A program made the position numbers and the translations under genes. The notes below the pieces were generated by a model, which worked only from the letters and a program-made list of their open reading frames with translations, had not been told where the DNA came from and ran no database searches. A DNA stretch of 48,773 nucleotides from Ornithinibacillus halophilus. GTDB lineage: Bacteria > Bacillota > Bacilli > Bacillales > Amphibacillaceae. The DNA lies in assembly GCF_900129485.1 (NCBI RefSeq), contig NZ_FQVW01000022.1, positions 1 through 48,773 on the forward strand. The letters are read 5' to 3'. Numbering within the stretch: the stretch's first letter is position 1; each line of letters starts with the position of its first letter. Positions 1-10,291 of this stretch are shown piece by piece.

Positions 1-95
1 TGTCATCCAGTCGTTTCACCTCAGTGACGTCTCTGTCCTAAAAGAGATAAAACAGGCGCTTAGTTGTCAGCGCCACGTGTAACTGCCCGTCGCAC
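1..95. other. G+C-rich intergenic patch with a small inverted repeat
   Basis: This stretch is richer in G+C than its surroundings and shows no open frame. It holds a short perfect inverted repeat, GGCGCT at 55-60 and AGCGCC at 69-74 with an 8-base loop. It looks like the edge of an intergenic repeat, but it does not visibly match the two-copy repeat at 9327-9479 and 48541-48747. The window edge cuts it, so its full form is unknown. Confidence 0.3.
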
Positions 96-124
96 AAAAA
101 AGAGCTGCACTCGCAGCTCTTTTT
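96..124 (-). terminator. Rho-independent terminator after pdhD
   Basis: A perfect 8-bp stem (AGAGCTGC/GCAGCTCT) with a 4-base loop is flanked by runs of A and T, so it can stop transcription from either side. It lies just after the pdhD stop codon and closes the pdh operon. Confidence 0.9.
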
Positions 125-129
125 CTATC

Positions 130-1536
130 TTATAACATATGAATTGGTGTACCTATAGCAACTTCAGCTGCTTCCATTGTAATTTCACCTAATGTTGGAT
201 GCGCATGAATTGTTAAGGCAATATCTTCAGCAGTCATACCTGATTCAACTGCTAATCCTACCTCAGAAATCATATCACTTGCATTAGGACCTGCAATTTG
301 GCCACCTAATACTAATCCATCTTCTTTACGAGTCACTAATTTTAAGAAACCATCAGCATTATTTAAGGAAAGTGCACGACCATTTGCAGCAAATGGGAAT
401 TTAGCAACTTTCACATCGTAGCCAGCTTCTTTTGCTTCACTTTCACTCATACCAACTGTAGCAAGTTCTGGTTCAGTAAATGCAACTGCTGGGATACCAA
501 TGTAATCAATCTCAGATTTTTCACCTGCAATTGCTTCAGCAGCAATCTTACCTTCGTAAGATGCTTTATGTGCAAGTGCAGGACCTGCAACGATATCACC
601 AATTGCATAGATGTTCTCAACATTAGTACGACATTGCTTATCTACTTTAACAAGTCCTCGATCATCCATTTCAATACCCACTTGTTCTAAACCAAGTTCA
701 CTAGTGTTAGCACGACGACCTACTGTTACTAGCACATAATCAGCATCAATTTTTTCTTCTTTACCTTTTACTTCGTAAGTTACAGTTACGCCATCTTTTG
801 TTTCTTCTACACCTTTAGCCATCGCTTCAGTGATAATTTTTGCACCTTTTTTCTTAAGGCCTTTTTTAACAAGTTGAGTCATTTGTTTTTCAAATCCACC
901 CAAGATGTCTTTAGCACCCTCAAGGAACGTTACTTCTGTACCGAAGTTTGCATATGCAGTACCTAACTCGGTACCAACATAACCGGATCCAATAACAACT
1001 AATTTCTTAGGAATTTCTTTTAAGTTCAATGCACCTGTTGAATCCAATACACGGTCAGAGAATTTGAACGTTGGAATTTCAATTGGTGATGAACCAGTTG
1101 CAATAATACAATTATTGAATTTGTAAGTTTGAGAAGACTTCTCATCCATTACTTTTACAGTATTTTTATCAACAAAGTATACTTCGCCTTTAACGATATC
1201 TACTTTATTTCCTTTTAATAACCCTTCAACACCAGAAGTTAGCTTTTTAACAACAGAAGCCTTCCATTCTTGGACTTTTGAAAAATCAACTGTAACATTA
1301 TCAGTTTTAATTCCTAAATCTTCACTTCCATGAGCATTCTCTACTTGGTGTCCTGCTTGAATCAGTGCTTTTGAAGGAATACATCCTACATTAAGACAAA
1401 CTCCTCCTAATGCACCTTTATCAACAATCGTTACTTTTTGTCCTGTTTGAGCAGCTCTAATTGCAGCTACATATCCCCCAGGTCCTGCTCCTACAACTAA
1501 AGTATCCAATTCGATTGGAAAATCTCCTACTACCAT
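130..1536 (-). CDS. pdhD: Dihydrolipoyl dehydrogenase (E3) of the pyruvate dehydrogenase complex
   Basis: Flavoprotein that reoxidises the dihydrolipoyl groups of E2, passing electrons through FAD to NAD+. Of 468 residues, the usual length. The N-terminal FAD motif GAGPGG is near residue 16, and the redox-active disulfide is C47/C52 in CLNVGC. A second Rossmann motif (GSGYVG) near residue 183 binds NAD, and the C-terminal HAHPTLGE carries the active-site His-Glu pair. It is the last gene of pdhABCD, 4 bases after pdhC. Such E3 proteins can also serve other 2-oxo acid complexes, but the position makes the pdh role clear. Confidence 0.97.
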   Translation of the reverse strand: MVVGDFPIELDTLVVGAGPGGYVAAIRAAQTGQKVTIVDKGALGGVCLNVGCIPSKALIQAGHQVENAHGSEDLGIKTDNVTVDFSKVQEWKASVVKKLTSGVEGLLKGNKVDIVKGEVYFVDKNTVKVMDEKSSQTYKFNNCIIATGSSPIEIPTFKFSDRVLDSTGALNLKEIPKKLVVIGSGYVGTELGTAYANFGTEVTFLEGAKDILGGFEKQMTQLVKKGLKKKGAKIITEAMAKGVEETKDGVTVTYEVKGKEEKIDADYVLVTVGRRANTSELGLEQVGIEMDDRGLVKVDKQCRTNVENIYAIGDIVAGPALAHKASYEGKIAAEAIAGEKSEIDYIGIPAVAFTEPELATVGMSESEAKEAGYDVKVAKFPFAANGRALSLNNADGFLKLVTRKEDGLVLGGQIAGPNASDMISEVGLAVESGMTAEDIALTIHAHPTLGEITMEAAEVAIGTPIHML

Positions 1537-1540
1537 AACC

Positions 1541-2821
1541 TTACGCCTCCATCATGATTAATTGTGGGTCATTCAATAAACGTTTGATTTGATTTAAGGC
1601 TAATTGAGCTGTAGCACCATCTACAATACGGTGGTCAAAGCTCAATGATAATGCAAGTACTGGAGCAATAACAATTTCTCCGTCACGTACAATTGGTTTC
1701 TCCGCAATACGGCCAATACCTAAAATAGCAGCTTCTGGATAATTAATAACAGGAGTAAACCACTGACCACCAGCAGAACCAATGTTTGTAATTGTACTTG
1801 ATGCACCTTTCATCTCATCAGGTGCTAGTTTACCACTTCTTGCCTTATCTGCCAATTCATTAATTTCGGAAGAGATAGCAAAAATTGATTTACGATCCGC
1901 ATTTTTAACCACTGGAACTAATAATCCTTTTTCTGTATCTGCAGCAATTCCAATATTGTAATAATGTTTTTGAACAATTTCGTCTGTAGCATCATCAATA
2001 GAAGCATTTAGAATTGGGAATTGTTTTAATGCAGAAACTAACGCTTTAACTACGTAAGGTAGATAAGTTAATTTAATTTCTTGGTCTAAAGCTACTTGTT
2101 TAAATTTCTTACGGTGGGCAACTAGCTCTGTTACATCAACTTCATCTAATAATGTAACATGAGGTGCTTTCGTTTTAGAATTAACCATAGCTTTTGCAAT
2201 AGATTTACGAATAGGACTCATTTTCTCTCTAGTTTCAGGGAATTCACCTTCAACTGGAGCAGAAGAAGTTTTAGGTTGTTGTGCACTTTCTGCTGCTGGT
2301 TTTTCAGTTTCTTGAGCTTTAGGTACTGCCTGTTCCCCACCTAAGAAGCTGTTAATATCTTCTTTCGTTATGCGTCCATTTTTACCAGAACCATTTACTT
2401 GTGCAATGTTTACATTATTGTCACGAGCATATTTACGAACGGAAGGCATTGCAATAACACGTTTACCTTCTTCTTGTTCTTCGGTTGATTGTTCACTGTT
2501 GGTTTGAGGTGAATTCTCAGCAGTCTCTTGAGGAGCTTCTGAAACTTCAGGTGCTTCTTCCTCTTCACCTTCATCCTCATAACCTTCTGCATCAAAGCTA
2601 ATTAATTTATCACCTACAACAGCTACAGTACCTTCTTCAACATGTATCTTAGTAACTTTACCTTCAACTGGTGACGGGATTTCTACAACGGCTTTATCAT
2701 TTTGCACTTCACAAAGCACATCGTCTTCTTTTACTTCGTCACCTTCATTTACAAACCACTTTACAATTTCACCTTCATGAATTCCTTCACCGATATCCGG
2801 TAATTTAAATACGAAAGCCAT
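1541..2821 (-). CDS. pdhC: Dihydrolipoyllysine acetyltransferase (E2), pyruvate dehydrogenase
   Basis: Core scaffold and acetyltransferase of the pyruvate dehydrogenase complex, moving acetyl groups from E1 to coenzyme A. One lipoyl domain (residues 1-78) has the lipoylated lysine at K43 in QNDKAVVEI. An acidic, Ser/Glu/Pro-rich linker follows, then the E1/E3-binding domain (about 122-158), another linker, and the catalytic domain (about 200-426) with SFDHRIVDG; the catalytic histidine is H397. One lipoyl domain is normal for Bacillaceae. It lies between pdhB and pdhD in a tight operon. Confidence 0.97.
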   Translation of the reverse strand: MAFVFKLPDIGEGIHEGEIVKWFVNEGDEVKEDDVLCEVQNDKAVVEIPSPVEGKVTKIHVEEGTVAVVGDKLISFDAEGYEDEGEEEEAPEVSEAPQETAENSPQTNSEQSTEEQEEGKRVIAMPSVRKYARDNNVNIAQVNGSGKNGRITKEDINSFLGGEQAVPKAQETEKPAAESAQQPKTSSAPVEGEFPETREKMSPIRKSIAKAMVNSKTKAPHVTLLDEVDVTELVAHRKKFKQVALDQEIKLTYLPYVVKALVSALKQFPILNASIDDATDEIVQKHYYNIGIAADTEKGLLVPVVKNADRKSIFAISSEINELADKARSGKLAPDEMKGASSTITNIGSAGGQWFTPVINYPEAAILGIGRIAEKPIVRDGEIVIAPVLALSLSFDHRIVDGATAQLALNQIKRLLNDPQLIMMEA

Positions 2822-2835
2822 AAACTACTACCTCC

Positions 2836-3813
2836 TTAAAAGTTCATTACGTTGTTTACTTTTTCTACGATGTCATTATGATTTGGTAGCCAAACTTCTT
2901 CAGCTTCAGAGAAAGAATATACTGTATCTGGTGCAGCAACTCGTAAAATAGGTGCTTCTAGGTGTAAAATAGCTCTTTCCTGAATTTCTGAAACAATATT
3001 AGCTGCAACACCTGCTTGTCTTTGAGCCTCTTGAACCACAACAACCCGATTAGTTTTCTTAACAGACTCTACGATTGTTTCAATATCAATTGGTGATACT
3101 GTTCTTAAGTCAATTACTTCAACACTAACACCATTTTTCTCTAATTCTTCAGCAGCTTTTAGAGAAGCATGAACCATCGCACCATAAGTTACAATAGTAA
3201 CATCTGTTCCTTCTCTTTTTACGTCAGCTTTTCCTAACTCAATTGTATATTCTTCTTCAGGTACTTCCCCACGGAAAGAACGATAAAGTTTCATGTGCTC
3301 TAAAAATATAACTGGGTCATTATCTCTAATAGATGCGATTAGCAATCCTTTCGCATCATATGGAGTTGATGGGATTACAACTTTTAGTCCTGGTTGTTGT
3401 GCCATTAATCCTTCTAGAGAGTCAGCATGTAATTCTGGCGTGTGTACCCCACCACCAAAAGGTGAACGAACAGTTATTGGAGCAGTATGAGTTCCACCTG
3501 AACGATAGCGCATACGTGCCATTTGACCACTGATGGAATCAATTACTTCATATACAAAGCCAAAGAATTGAATTTCAGGAACAGGTCTGTAACCTTGTAA
3601 TGCTAAACCAATTGCTAAACCACCTATTCCAGATTCTGCTAATGGCGTATCGAATACACGATCTTCCCCAAATTCTTTTTGCAGGCCTTCTGTTGCACGG
3701 AAAACACCACCATTTTGACCTACATCTTCACCAAATACGAGCACATTTTCATCTTTTTTTAGTTCTGTGCGCATAGCGTCAGTGATTGCTTGAATCATTG
3801 TCATTTGTGCCAT
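2836..3813 (-). CDS. pdhB: Pyruvate dehydrogenase E1 beta subunit
   Basis: Beta subunit of the thiamine-diphosphate-dependent E1 heterotetramer, which decarboxylates pyruvate and acetylates the E2 lipoyl group. The 325-residue length and the conserved blocks [27 protein letters not shown] and the transketolase C-terminal region are typical. It starts 3 bases after the pdhA stop and ends 14 bases before pdhC, so translation is probably coupled. Confidence 0.97.
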   Translation of the reverse strand: MAQMTMIQAITDAMRTELKKDENVLVFGEDVGQNGGVFRATEGLQKEFGEDRVFDTPLAESGIGGLAIGLALQGYRPVPEIQFFGFVYEVIDSISGQMARMRYRSGGTHTAPITVRSPFGGGVHTPELHADSLEGLMAQQPGLKVVIPSTPYDAKGLLIASIRDNDPVIFLEHMKLYRSFRGEVPEEEYTIELGKADVKREGTDVTIVTYGAMVHASLKAAEELEKNGVSVEVIDLRTVSPIDIETIVESVKKTNRVVVVQEAQRQAGVAANIVSEIQERAILHLEAPILRVAAPDTVYSFSEAEEVWLPNHNDIVEKVNNVMNF

Positions 3814-3816
3814 GAT

Positions 3817-5323
<1,507 letters not shown>

Positions 5324-5980
5324 TTATTCAGAATAACTTACATTAATATCGGCAATTTCATAATATTCTTTCTTTAAATCATTATACTGTACAGTATACT
5401 CGTTAAATTGATTGTTAGCTTCGATCACAGTTTGGTAACTACTATTTACTTTCTGAATATGTTCGGTTATCTCTTCTTGTTTAATGTCCTCAGATTGTAG
5501 CATTGTATATAACTCTTCTTCTAATGACAATGAATCAGAATAGGCTTGATATAAATCATCGTACGCATTATAACGTTCTTCCATTGTCTGGTACATCTTT
5601 TCTGCCGTTTCTTTTGCTTTTTCTTCTTCAATTTCTGTAATTAATGATTCTGTATTCAGAAATTCCTCTCGAGCTGAATCAATGCTTTCTTTTTCAATAT
5701 CAATTTTTTCCTGTCTTTCAGCAATAATAGCTAATGCTTCTTTTGATAGTTCTTTAATTTGGTCAAAATCATCTATACCAAGTTCAATTATTTGGCTATA
5801 AATTTCTTGTTCCTGCTTCTCTAACTTTGCAATAGTCTCTTGTTGTTCCTCATAACCCTCTTCTAAAGTCACTGCTTCTTCTAAGTGGTTATAGATTTCT
5901 GTATCGACAGACTCTCCACATGCAGTTAAAATAGCTGCCATACTTATTGTTAATGCAATAGCTGTTTTTTTAAATCTCAC
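5324..5980 (-). CDS. ykyA: YkyA-family putative cell-wall-binding lipoprotein
   Basis: A 218-residue lipoprotein: a short basic signal peptide ends in the lipobox LTAC (Cys about residue 21). The rest is highly charged and almost entirely predicted coiled coil, rich in E, K and Q. This matches the YkyA family, and the position beside pdhA is the same as in B. subtilis. It would sit on the outer face of the membrane. The molecular role is unknown; the wall-binding label is a family annotation only. Confidence 0.8.
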   Translation of the reverse strand: MRFKKTAIALTISMAAILTACGESVDTEIYNHLEEAVTLEEGYEEQQETIAKLEKQEQEIYSQIIELGIDDFDQIKELSKEALAIIAERQEKIDIEKESIDSAREEFLNTESLITEIEEEKAKETAEKMYQTMEERYNAYDDLYQAYSDSLSLEEELYTMLQSEDIKQEEITEHIQKVNSSYQTVIEANNQFNEYTVQYNDLKKEYYEIADINVSYSE

Positions 5981-6253
5981 GTACCTTTCCCCCTCTTGTG
6001 TTCATGCTGAGTATCATATTATGTATGCATTTCATAATTTTTAGTATACCATATATAATACATTTATATCATAAAAATATTGATAGATTTTTACTAGGAG
6101 TTAATAGTTAATTTATGATTTATGTACAAACTTTATGATAAACTTAATAATTAGCACAACATATCATATTTATAGAATAAATTACTGTACATGGTTAATC
6201 GTGAAGTTTAACTTATAATTTATTTCTAATGACATACTGGGGGTATTATGAAG

Positions 6254-6805
6254 ATGATAACAATGGAAAATATCGTAAGAGAAGGCCACCCTTCATTACG
6301 TAAAGTCGCAAAAGAAGTTAACCTTCCACCTACAGATGAAGAGAAACTACTTTTGGAAGATATGCTAACTTTTTTGAAAAATAGTCAAGACGAAAAAATT
6401 TGCTCACAATATAATTTGCGTCCTGGTGTAGGTCTAGCAGCACCACAGTTAGGAATTGAAAAGCGAATGTTGGCTGTTCATTTTGAAGATTTAAATGGGA
6501 AACATTATAGCTACGGACTTTTCAATCCTAAAATTGTTAGCCATTCTGTAGAAAAAGCTTATTTAGCTGCGGGTGAAGGTTGTTTATCCGTTGATAGAAA
6601 TGTAGAGGGATATGTGCCACGCTACGCTCGAATAACTATAAAAGCAACTGACTTAGAAGGAAATCAAGTGAAATTACGACTTAGAGACTATGCTGCTATC
6701 GTATTCCAGCATGAGATTGATCATCTAAATGGGGTCATGTTCTATGATCACATCAATTCCGAAAATCCATTTTCAATTCCAGAAAACTCTAAAGCAATTG
6801 AATAA
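6254..6805 (+). CDS. def: Peptide deformylase, YkrB type
   Basis: Removes the N-formyl group from nascent proteins using a bound metal. All three motifs are present: [13 protein letters not shown] (metal-ligand Cys about residue 110) and QHEIDHLNG (HExxH, His about 153 and 157). Length 183-185 fits the longer Gram-positive YkrB class. The start at 6254 (MITMEN) matches family N-termini and sits 10 bases after GGGGG; an ATG at 6248 is possible but only 4 bases from that site. Transcribed away from ykyA, with its own terminator. Confidence 0.95.
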   Translation: MITMENIVREGHPSLRKVAKEVNLPPTDEEKLLLEDMLTFLKNSQDEKICSQYNLRPGVGLAAPQLGIEKRMLAVHFEDLNGKHYSYGLFNPKIVSHSVEKAYLAAGEGCLSVDRNVEGYVPRYARITIKATDLEGNQVKLRLRDYAAIVFQHEIDHLNGVMFYDHINSENPFSIPENSKAIE

Positions 6806-6818
6806 AGTCGAAATTAAA

Positions 6819-6845
6819 AGCCAGCAAAATGATGCTGGCTTTTTT
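6819..6845 (+). terminator. Terminator after def
   Basis: Perfect 8-bp stem AGCCAGCA/TGCTGGCT with a 6-base loop, followed by five or more T. Confidence 0.92.
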
Positions 6846-7125
6846 ATATCTAGTTGAATCATGAATAAGAAAGCTAACTTCGTAAAAAATATACGTAGAT
6901 AAACACGAAACCTAGCCTAATTTCTAGTGTTTTCTTCTAGCTTTACGTTATAGAATATTGAATTTGGATAGAATAGGAAAGTTGATGAAAAAAGTTTTTT
7001 ATTAAAATATAGGTGATTTTTATTTCAAAAAATCAAAATCCGTACTATACTATAACTAATAGGGATTGGATCGGTAGAACGTTTTTACGCTTTTCTTGAA
7101 ATTAACGAAAGGAGATGGATCTTCC

Positions 7126-7212
7126 ATGTTAAAGCGTTTGAAAGAAAAGCTAAAAAAACGCTGGAAGGATTTCATAGGCCAAGGACGTGTACCAACAACA
7201 TATAAAGATTAA
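7126..7212 (+). CDS. 28-residue basic amphipathic peptide, unknown
   Basis: A small gene with its own signals: a strong Shine-Dalgarno (AAAGGAGATGG at 7108-7118), ATG at 7126, TAA at 7210-7212, and a 9-bp hairpin directly after the stop. The product begins MLKRLKEKLKKRWKDF and ends GRVPTTYKD. The first 17 residues are dense in Lys/Arg with regularly spaced Leu, Trp and Phe, as in an amphipathic helix; the tail is polar. The tandem TATACT/TATAAC sequences upstream (about 7050-7060) may be a promoter. I do not recognise the family. It lies between def and rpoY. Confidence 0.6.
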   Translation: MLKRLKEKLKKRWKDFIGQGRVPTTYKD

Positions 7213-7236
7213 AGGTGCAACTATAACGTTGCACCT
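7213..7236 (+). terminator. Hairpin after the 28-residue peptide gene
   Basis: Perfect 9-bp inverted repeat AGGTGCAAC/GTTGCACCT with a 6-base loop, starting right after the stop codon. The following bases (CATTATCT) lack a T-run, so it may be a weak terminator or an mRNA-stabilising hairpin. Confidence 0.55.
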
Positions 7237-7443
7237 CATTATCTACCGCAATGATTAATATTACTCCCATCGAAATAGTCATCATATTCTTTAATCATGG
7301 TACTATTATGTTGATAAGTTAGGAGTTTCGGGAAAACATGTATTATGGCAACGGTAATAATTGTGCGTTTTTTTAACATAGTACATAGGCAGTTAAATAC
7401 TTGAATGGTAATTTTTAGAGAAATAGATGTTAGGAGAGATAAA

Positions 7444-7653
7444 ATGATTTTTAAAGTATTATATCAGGAAATTCCGAATGAAGTTCCTGTTCGTGAAAGA
7501 ACAAAAAGCTTGTATCTAGAAGCAAATTCTGCTAAAGAAGTCCGACATAAACTTAGTGATCGCAAAATAAATATTGAATTTATCCAAGAGATTGATGGAG
7601 CACATTTAGACTATGAGAAAGATTCGGAAACATTCGAGTTGGAGACAGTTTAG
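7444..7653 (+). CDS. rpoY: RNA polymerase epsilon subunit (RpoY/YkzG)
   Basis: Small accessory subunit of Firmicute RNA polymerase, 69 residues, with the typical opening MIFKVLYQE and an acidic C-terminus. The start at 7444 has AGGAGA about 6 bases upstream; an in-frame ATG at 7405 would add 13 residues with no such site. It lies 3 bases before rnjA, the conserved rpoY-rnjA pair of Bacillaceae. Epsilon is reported to resemble the phage inhibitor Gp2 in fold. Confidence 0.93.
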   Translation: MIFKVLYQEIPNEVPVRERTKSLYLEANSAKEVRHKLSDRKINIEFIQEIDGAHLDYEKDSETFELETV

Positions 7654-7656
7654 ATT

Positions 7657-9324
7657 ATGAAATTTGTAAAAAATGATCAAGCAGCTGTTTTCGCACTAGG
7701 TGGACTAGGTGAGATTGGAAAAAATACGTATGGAGTCCAATTCCAGGATGAAATTATACTAATCGACGCTGGTATTAAATTTCCTGAGGATGAATTATTA
7801 GGTATCGATTACGTAATTCCTGACTACACTTATCTAGTTCAAAATCAAGATAAGATAAAAGGGCTATTTGTCACTCACGGTCATGAAGACCACATTGGTG
7901 GCATTCCCTATTTATTACGTGAAATAAATGTACCCATTTACTCTGGTAAACTTGCGATTGGACTCATTAGAAATAAATTAGAAGAACACGGTTTATTAAG
8001 AAATGCCAAGTTACACACCATTCAAGAAGACGATATTATTAAATTTAGAAAAACTGCCGTTAGCTTTTTCCGTACAACCCATAGTATTCCAGATTCATTT
8101 GGTGTAGTTGTTAAAACACCACCAGGGAACATTGTTCATACTGGGGATTTCAAATTTGATTTCACTCCAATTGGCGACCCTGCTAATTTAACAAAGATGG
8201 CTGAGATTGGAAAAGAAGGAGTATTATGCTTACTATCTGATAGTACAAATAGTGAGATTCCTGGCTTTACACTCTCTGAAAAGGTTGTAGAGGGTAATAT
8301 TCATGATATATTCGGACGTGTTGATGGACGAATTATTTTTGCAACTTTTGCATCCAACATCTACCGTTTGCAGCAAGTCGTATCTGCTGCAGTGAAAAAC
8401 AAACGTAAAATTGCTGTATTTGGCCGCAGCATGGAGTCTGCAATCAATCTAGGACAAGAACTTGGATATATCCAAGCACCAAAAGACACCTTTATTGATG
8501 CAAATCAGATTAATCGCCTTCCAGCAGATGAAGTAACGATTCTATGTACAGGATCTCAAGGTGAACCAATGGCTGCTCTTTCCAGAATTGCTAATGGAAC
8601 ACACCGTCAAATCCAAATACACCCTGGCGATACAGTTGTATTTTCGTCATCTCCAATCCCTGGAAATACAATTAGTGTTAGCCGAACTATCAATAAACTT
8701 TACCGCGCCGGTGCAGACGTAATACACGGAAAGCTTAGTGATATTCATACATCTGGTCATGGTAGTCAAGAAGAACAAAAATTAATGCTACGATTAATGA
8801 ATCCAACCTACTTCATGCCTATTCATGGTGAATATCGTATGTTGAAAGAACATACGAAACTTGCTGAGCTTTGTGGAGTAGAACCTGACAATTCCTTTAT
8901 TATGGACAACGGTGATGTATTAGCGTTAGGCAAAGACACAGCCACAGTTGCTGGTAAAATACCATCCGGCGCCATTTATGTTGATGGTAGTGGAATTGGC
9001 GATATCGGAAACATTGTTCTAAGAGATCGACGTATCCTTTCTGAAGAAGGGTTAGTAATTGTTGTAGTAAGTATTAATATGAAAGAGTTCCAAATCTCTG
9101 CAGGTCCTGATATTATCTCAAGAGGATTTGTTTACATGAGAGAATCAGAAGACTTGATTAATGAGGCACAAAAACTTGTTTCTAAACACTTGAATAAAGT
9201 TATGGAAAGAAGAACTTCTCAATGGTCCGAGATTAAGAATGAAATTATTGACACAATTGCACCATTCTTATATGAAAAAACAAAACGCCGTCCAATGATA
9301 CTACCTATCATTATGGAGGTATAA
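7657..9324 (+). CDS. rnjA: Ribonuclease J1
   Basis: Dual endo- and 5'-3' exoribonuclease of the metallo-beta-lactamase/beta-CASP family, central to mRNA decay and rRNA maturation. The metal site [10 protein letters not shown] (H74, H76, D78, H79) and the later PIHGEYR block are intact; length 555 matches B. subtilis RNase J1. Translation is probably coupled to rpoY. It is followed by the G+C-rich repeat and a bidirectional terminator. Confidence 0.96.
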   Translation: MKFVKNDQAAVFALGGLGEIGKNTYGVQFQDEIILIDAGIKFPEDELLGIDYVIPDYTYLVQNQDKIKGLFVTHGHEDHIGGIPYLLREINVPIYSGKLAIGLIRNKLEEHGLLRNAKLHTIQEDDIIKFRKTAVSFFRTTHSIPDSFGVVVKTPPGNIVHTGDFKFDFTPIGDPANLTKMAEIGKEGVLCLLSDSTNSEIPGFTLSEKVVEGNIHDIFGRVDGRIIFATFASNIYRLQQVVSAAVKNKRKIAVFGRSMESAINLGQELGYIQAPKDTFIDANQINRLPADEVTILCTGSQGEPMAALSRIANGTHRQIQIHPGDTVVFSSSPIPGNTISVSRTINKLYRAGADVIHGKLSDIHTSGHGSQEEQKLMLRLMNPTYFMPIHGEYRMLKEHTKLAELCGVEPDNSFIMDNGDVLALGKDTATVAGKIPSGAIYVDGSGIGDIGNIVLRDRRILSEEGLVIVVVSINMKEFQISAGPDIISRGFVYMRESEDLINEAQKLVSKHLNKVMERRTSQWSEIKNEIIDTIAPFLYEKTKRRPMILPIIMEV

Positions 9325-9326
9325 TA

Positions 9327-9479
9327 AGAAAAGCTAGAGAGCGCCCGCTTTGCGACGTACGGACTGGACTGAGGCGTAGGAGATAAAGGAAACACGACGA
9401 CCAACGGGAGTCGATGTTGACTTATCGTACGGAGGCGAAGGAAGTCTCGCTAGTCGCAGGCGCTCGGAGCTAGACATCT
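9327..9479 (+). repeat. G+C-rich intergenic repeat, copy 1 (153 bp)
   Basis: Shares two long blocks of about 70 bp with 48541-48747: a left block starting at AGAAAAGC and containing GAGCGCCCGCTTTGCGAC, and a right block from GAGTCGATGTTGAC to GACATCT. The ends form an inverted repeat: GAGCGCC plus TGCGAC on the left matches the complement of GTCGCAGGCGCTC on the right, with a 5-base bulge. Copy 1 lacks about 54 bases of the middle seen in copy 2. There is no open frame. It resembles a MITE- or REP-like element. Confidence 0.85.
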
Positions 9480-9480
9480 A

Positions 9481-9529
9481 AAAAAAGAGGTAAGTACTAT
9501 CACATTCGATAGTAACTTACCTCTTTTTT
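9481..9529. terminator. Bidirectional terminator between rnjA and ktrC
   Basis: Long near-perfect inverted repeat: AAAAAAGAGGTAAGT at 9481-9495 pairs with ACTTACCTCTTTTTT at 9515-9529, and ACTATC/GATAGT extends the stem. It can end both rnjA (+) and ktrC (-). Confidence 0.93.
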
Positions 9530-9533
9530 GATT

Positions 9534-10199
9534 TTAATCATCTATAACTAAGTGTTTTTCAAATCTAGAAATGTCCTTATCTGCACCAACAACAATCAAA
9601 ATATCTCCTTCATATAAAACATCAGTTGGTCCTGGCGAAACATTGATTTGCTTGCCTTGCTTTATTGCTACAACGTTACAACCATAATTTGCACGAATAT
9701 CAAGTTCTACCACAGATTTACCAACCATTCGCTTCCCTGCTTTAACCTCAACAATACTATGGTCATCGGATAACTCTAAGTAATCTAAGATATTATTAGA
9801 GATTATACTATGAGCAATTCTTTTCCCCATGTCTCGTTCTGGATGAACAACGGTATTAGCCCCTATCCTATTCAAAATCTTTTCATGGTAATCATTCTGT
9901 GCCTTAACTGTAATTTTTTTAATTCCGAGGTCGGTTAAGATTACTGTTGTTAAGATACTTGCTTGAATGTTATCCCCTATCGCCACAATAACATGATCAA
10001 TATTTTTTATTCCTAACTCCTTAAGTGACGCTTCATCTGTAGAATCTGCAATAACAGCATGAGAAGCAATATTTTTAAATTCATTTACTTTATCTTCATC
10101 ATTATCAATTGCCAGTACTTCCATTCCCTCTCTACTCAATTCCTGGCAGATACTTCCTCCGAATCTCCCAAGGCCAATAACCGCAAATTCTCTTTTCAT
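9534..10199 (-). CDS. ktrC: KtrC potassium-transport gating subunit (RCK protein)
   Basis: Cytosolic ring-forming subunit that gates a Ktr potassium channel. RCK-N domain (about 1-125) has the nucleotide-binding motif GLGRFGG near residues 9-15 and acidic VLAIDNDE; RCK-C (about 135-221) is the c-di-AMP-binding domain in related proteins. Length 221 is right. The position beside rnjA matches ktrC (ykqB) in B. subtilis. Its likely membrane partner, KtrD, is about 21 kb away, as unlinked ktrC/ktrD are in B. subtilis. Confidence 0.92.
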   Translation of the reverse strand: MKREFAVIGLGRFGGSICQELSREGMEVLAIDNDEDKVNEFKNIASHAVIADSTDEASLKELGIKNIDHVIVAIGDNIQASILTTVILTDLGIKKITVKAQNDYHEKILNRIGANTVVHPERDMGKRIAHSIISNNILDYLELSDDHSIVEVKAGKRMVGKSVVELDIRANYGCNVVAIKQGKQINVSPGPTDVLYEGDILIVVGADKDISRFEKHLVIDD

Positions 10200-10257
10200 A
10201 ACAGTTCCTCCAAATACTTCTTTCTATAATAATTAACTCTACCAAGTGAACCAAAAA

Positions 10258-10286
10258 GAAGCAACCTCTTTCTAAGAGATTGCTTC
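10258..10286 (-). terminator. Terminator of the ABC exporter operon
   Basis: A 13-bp stem with one mismatch, GAAGCAACCTCTT and AAGAGATTGCTTC, with a 3-base loop. The A-run on the plus strand at 10254-10257 becomes the U-run on the minus-strand transcript. Confidence 0.85.
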
Positions 10287-10291
10287 CTAAA

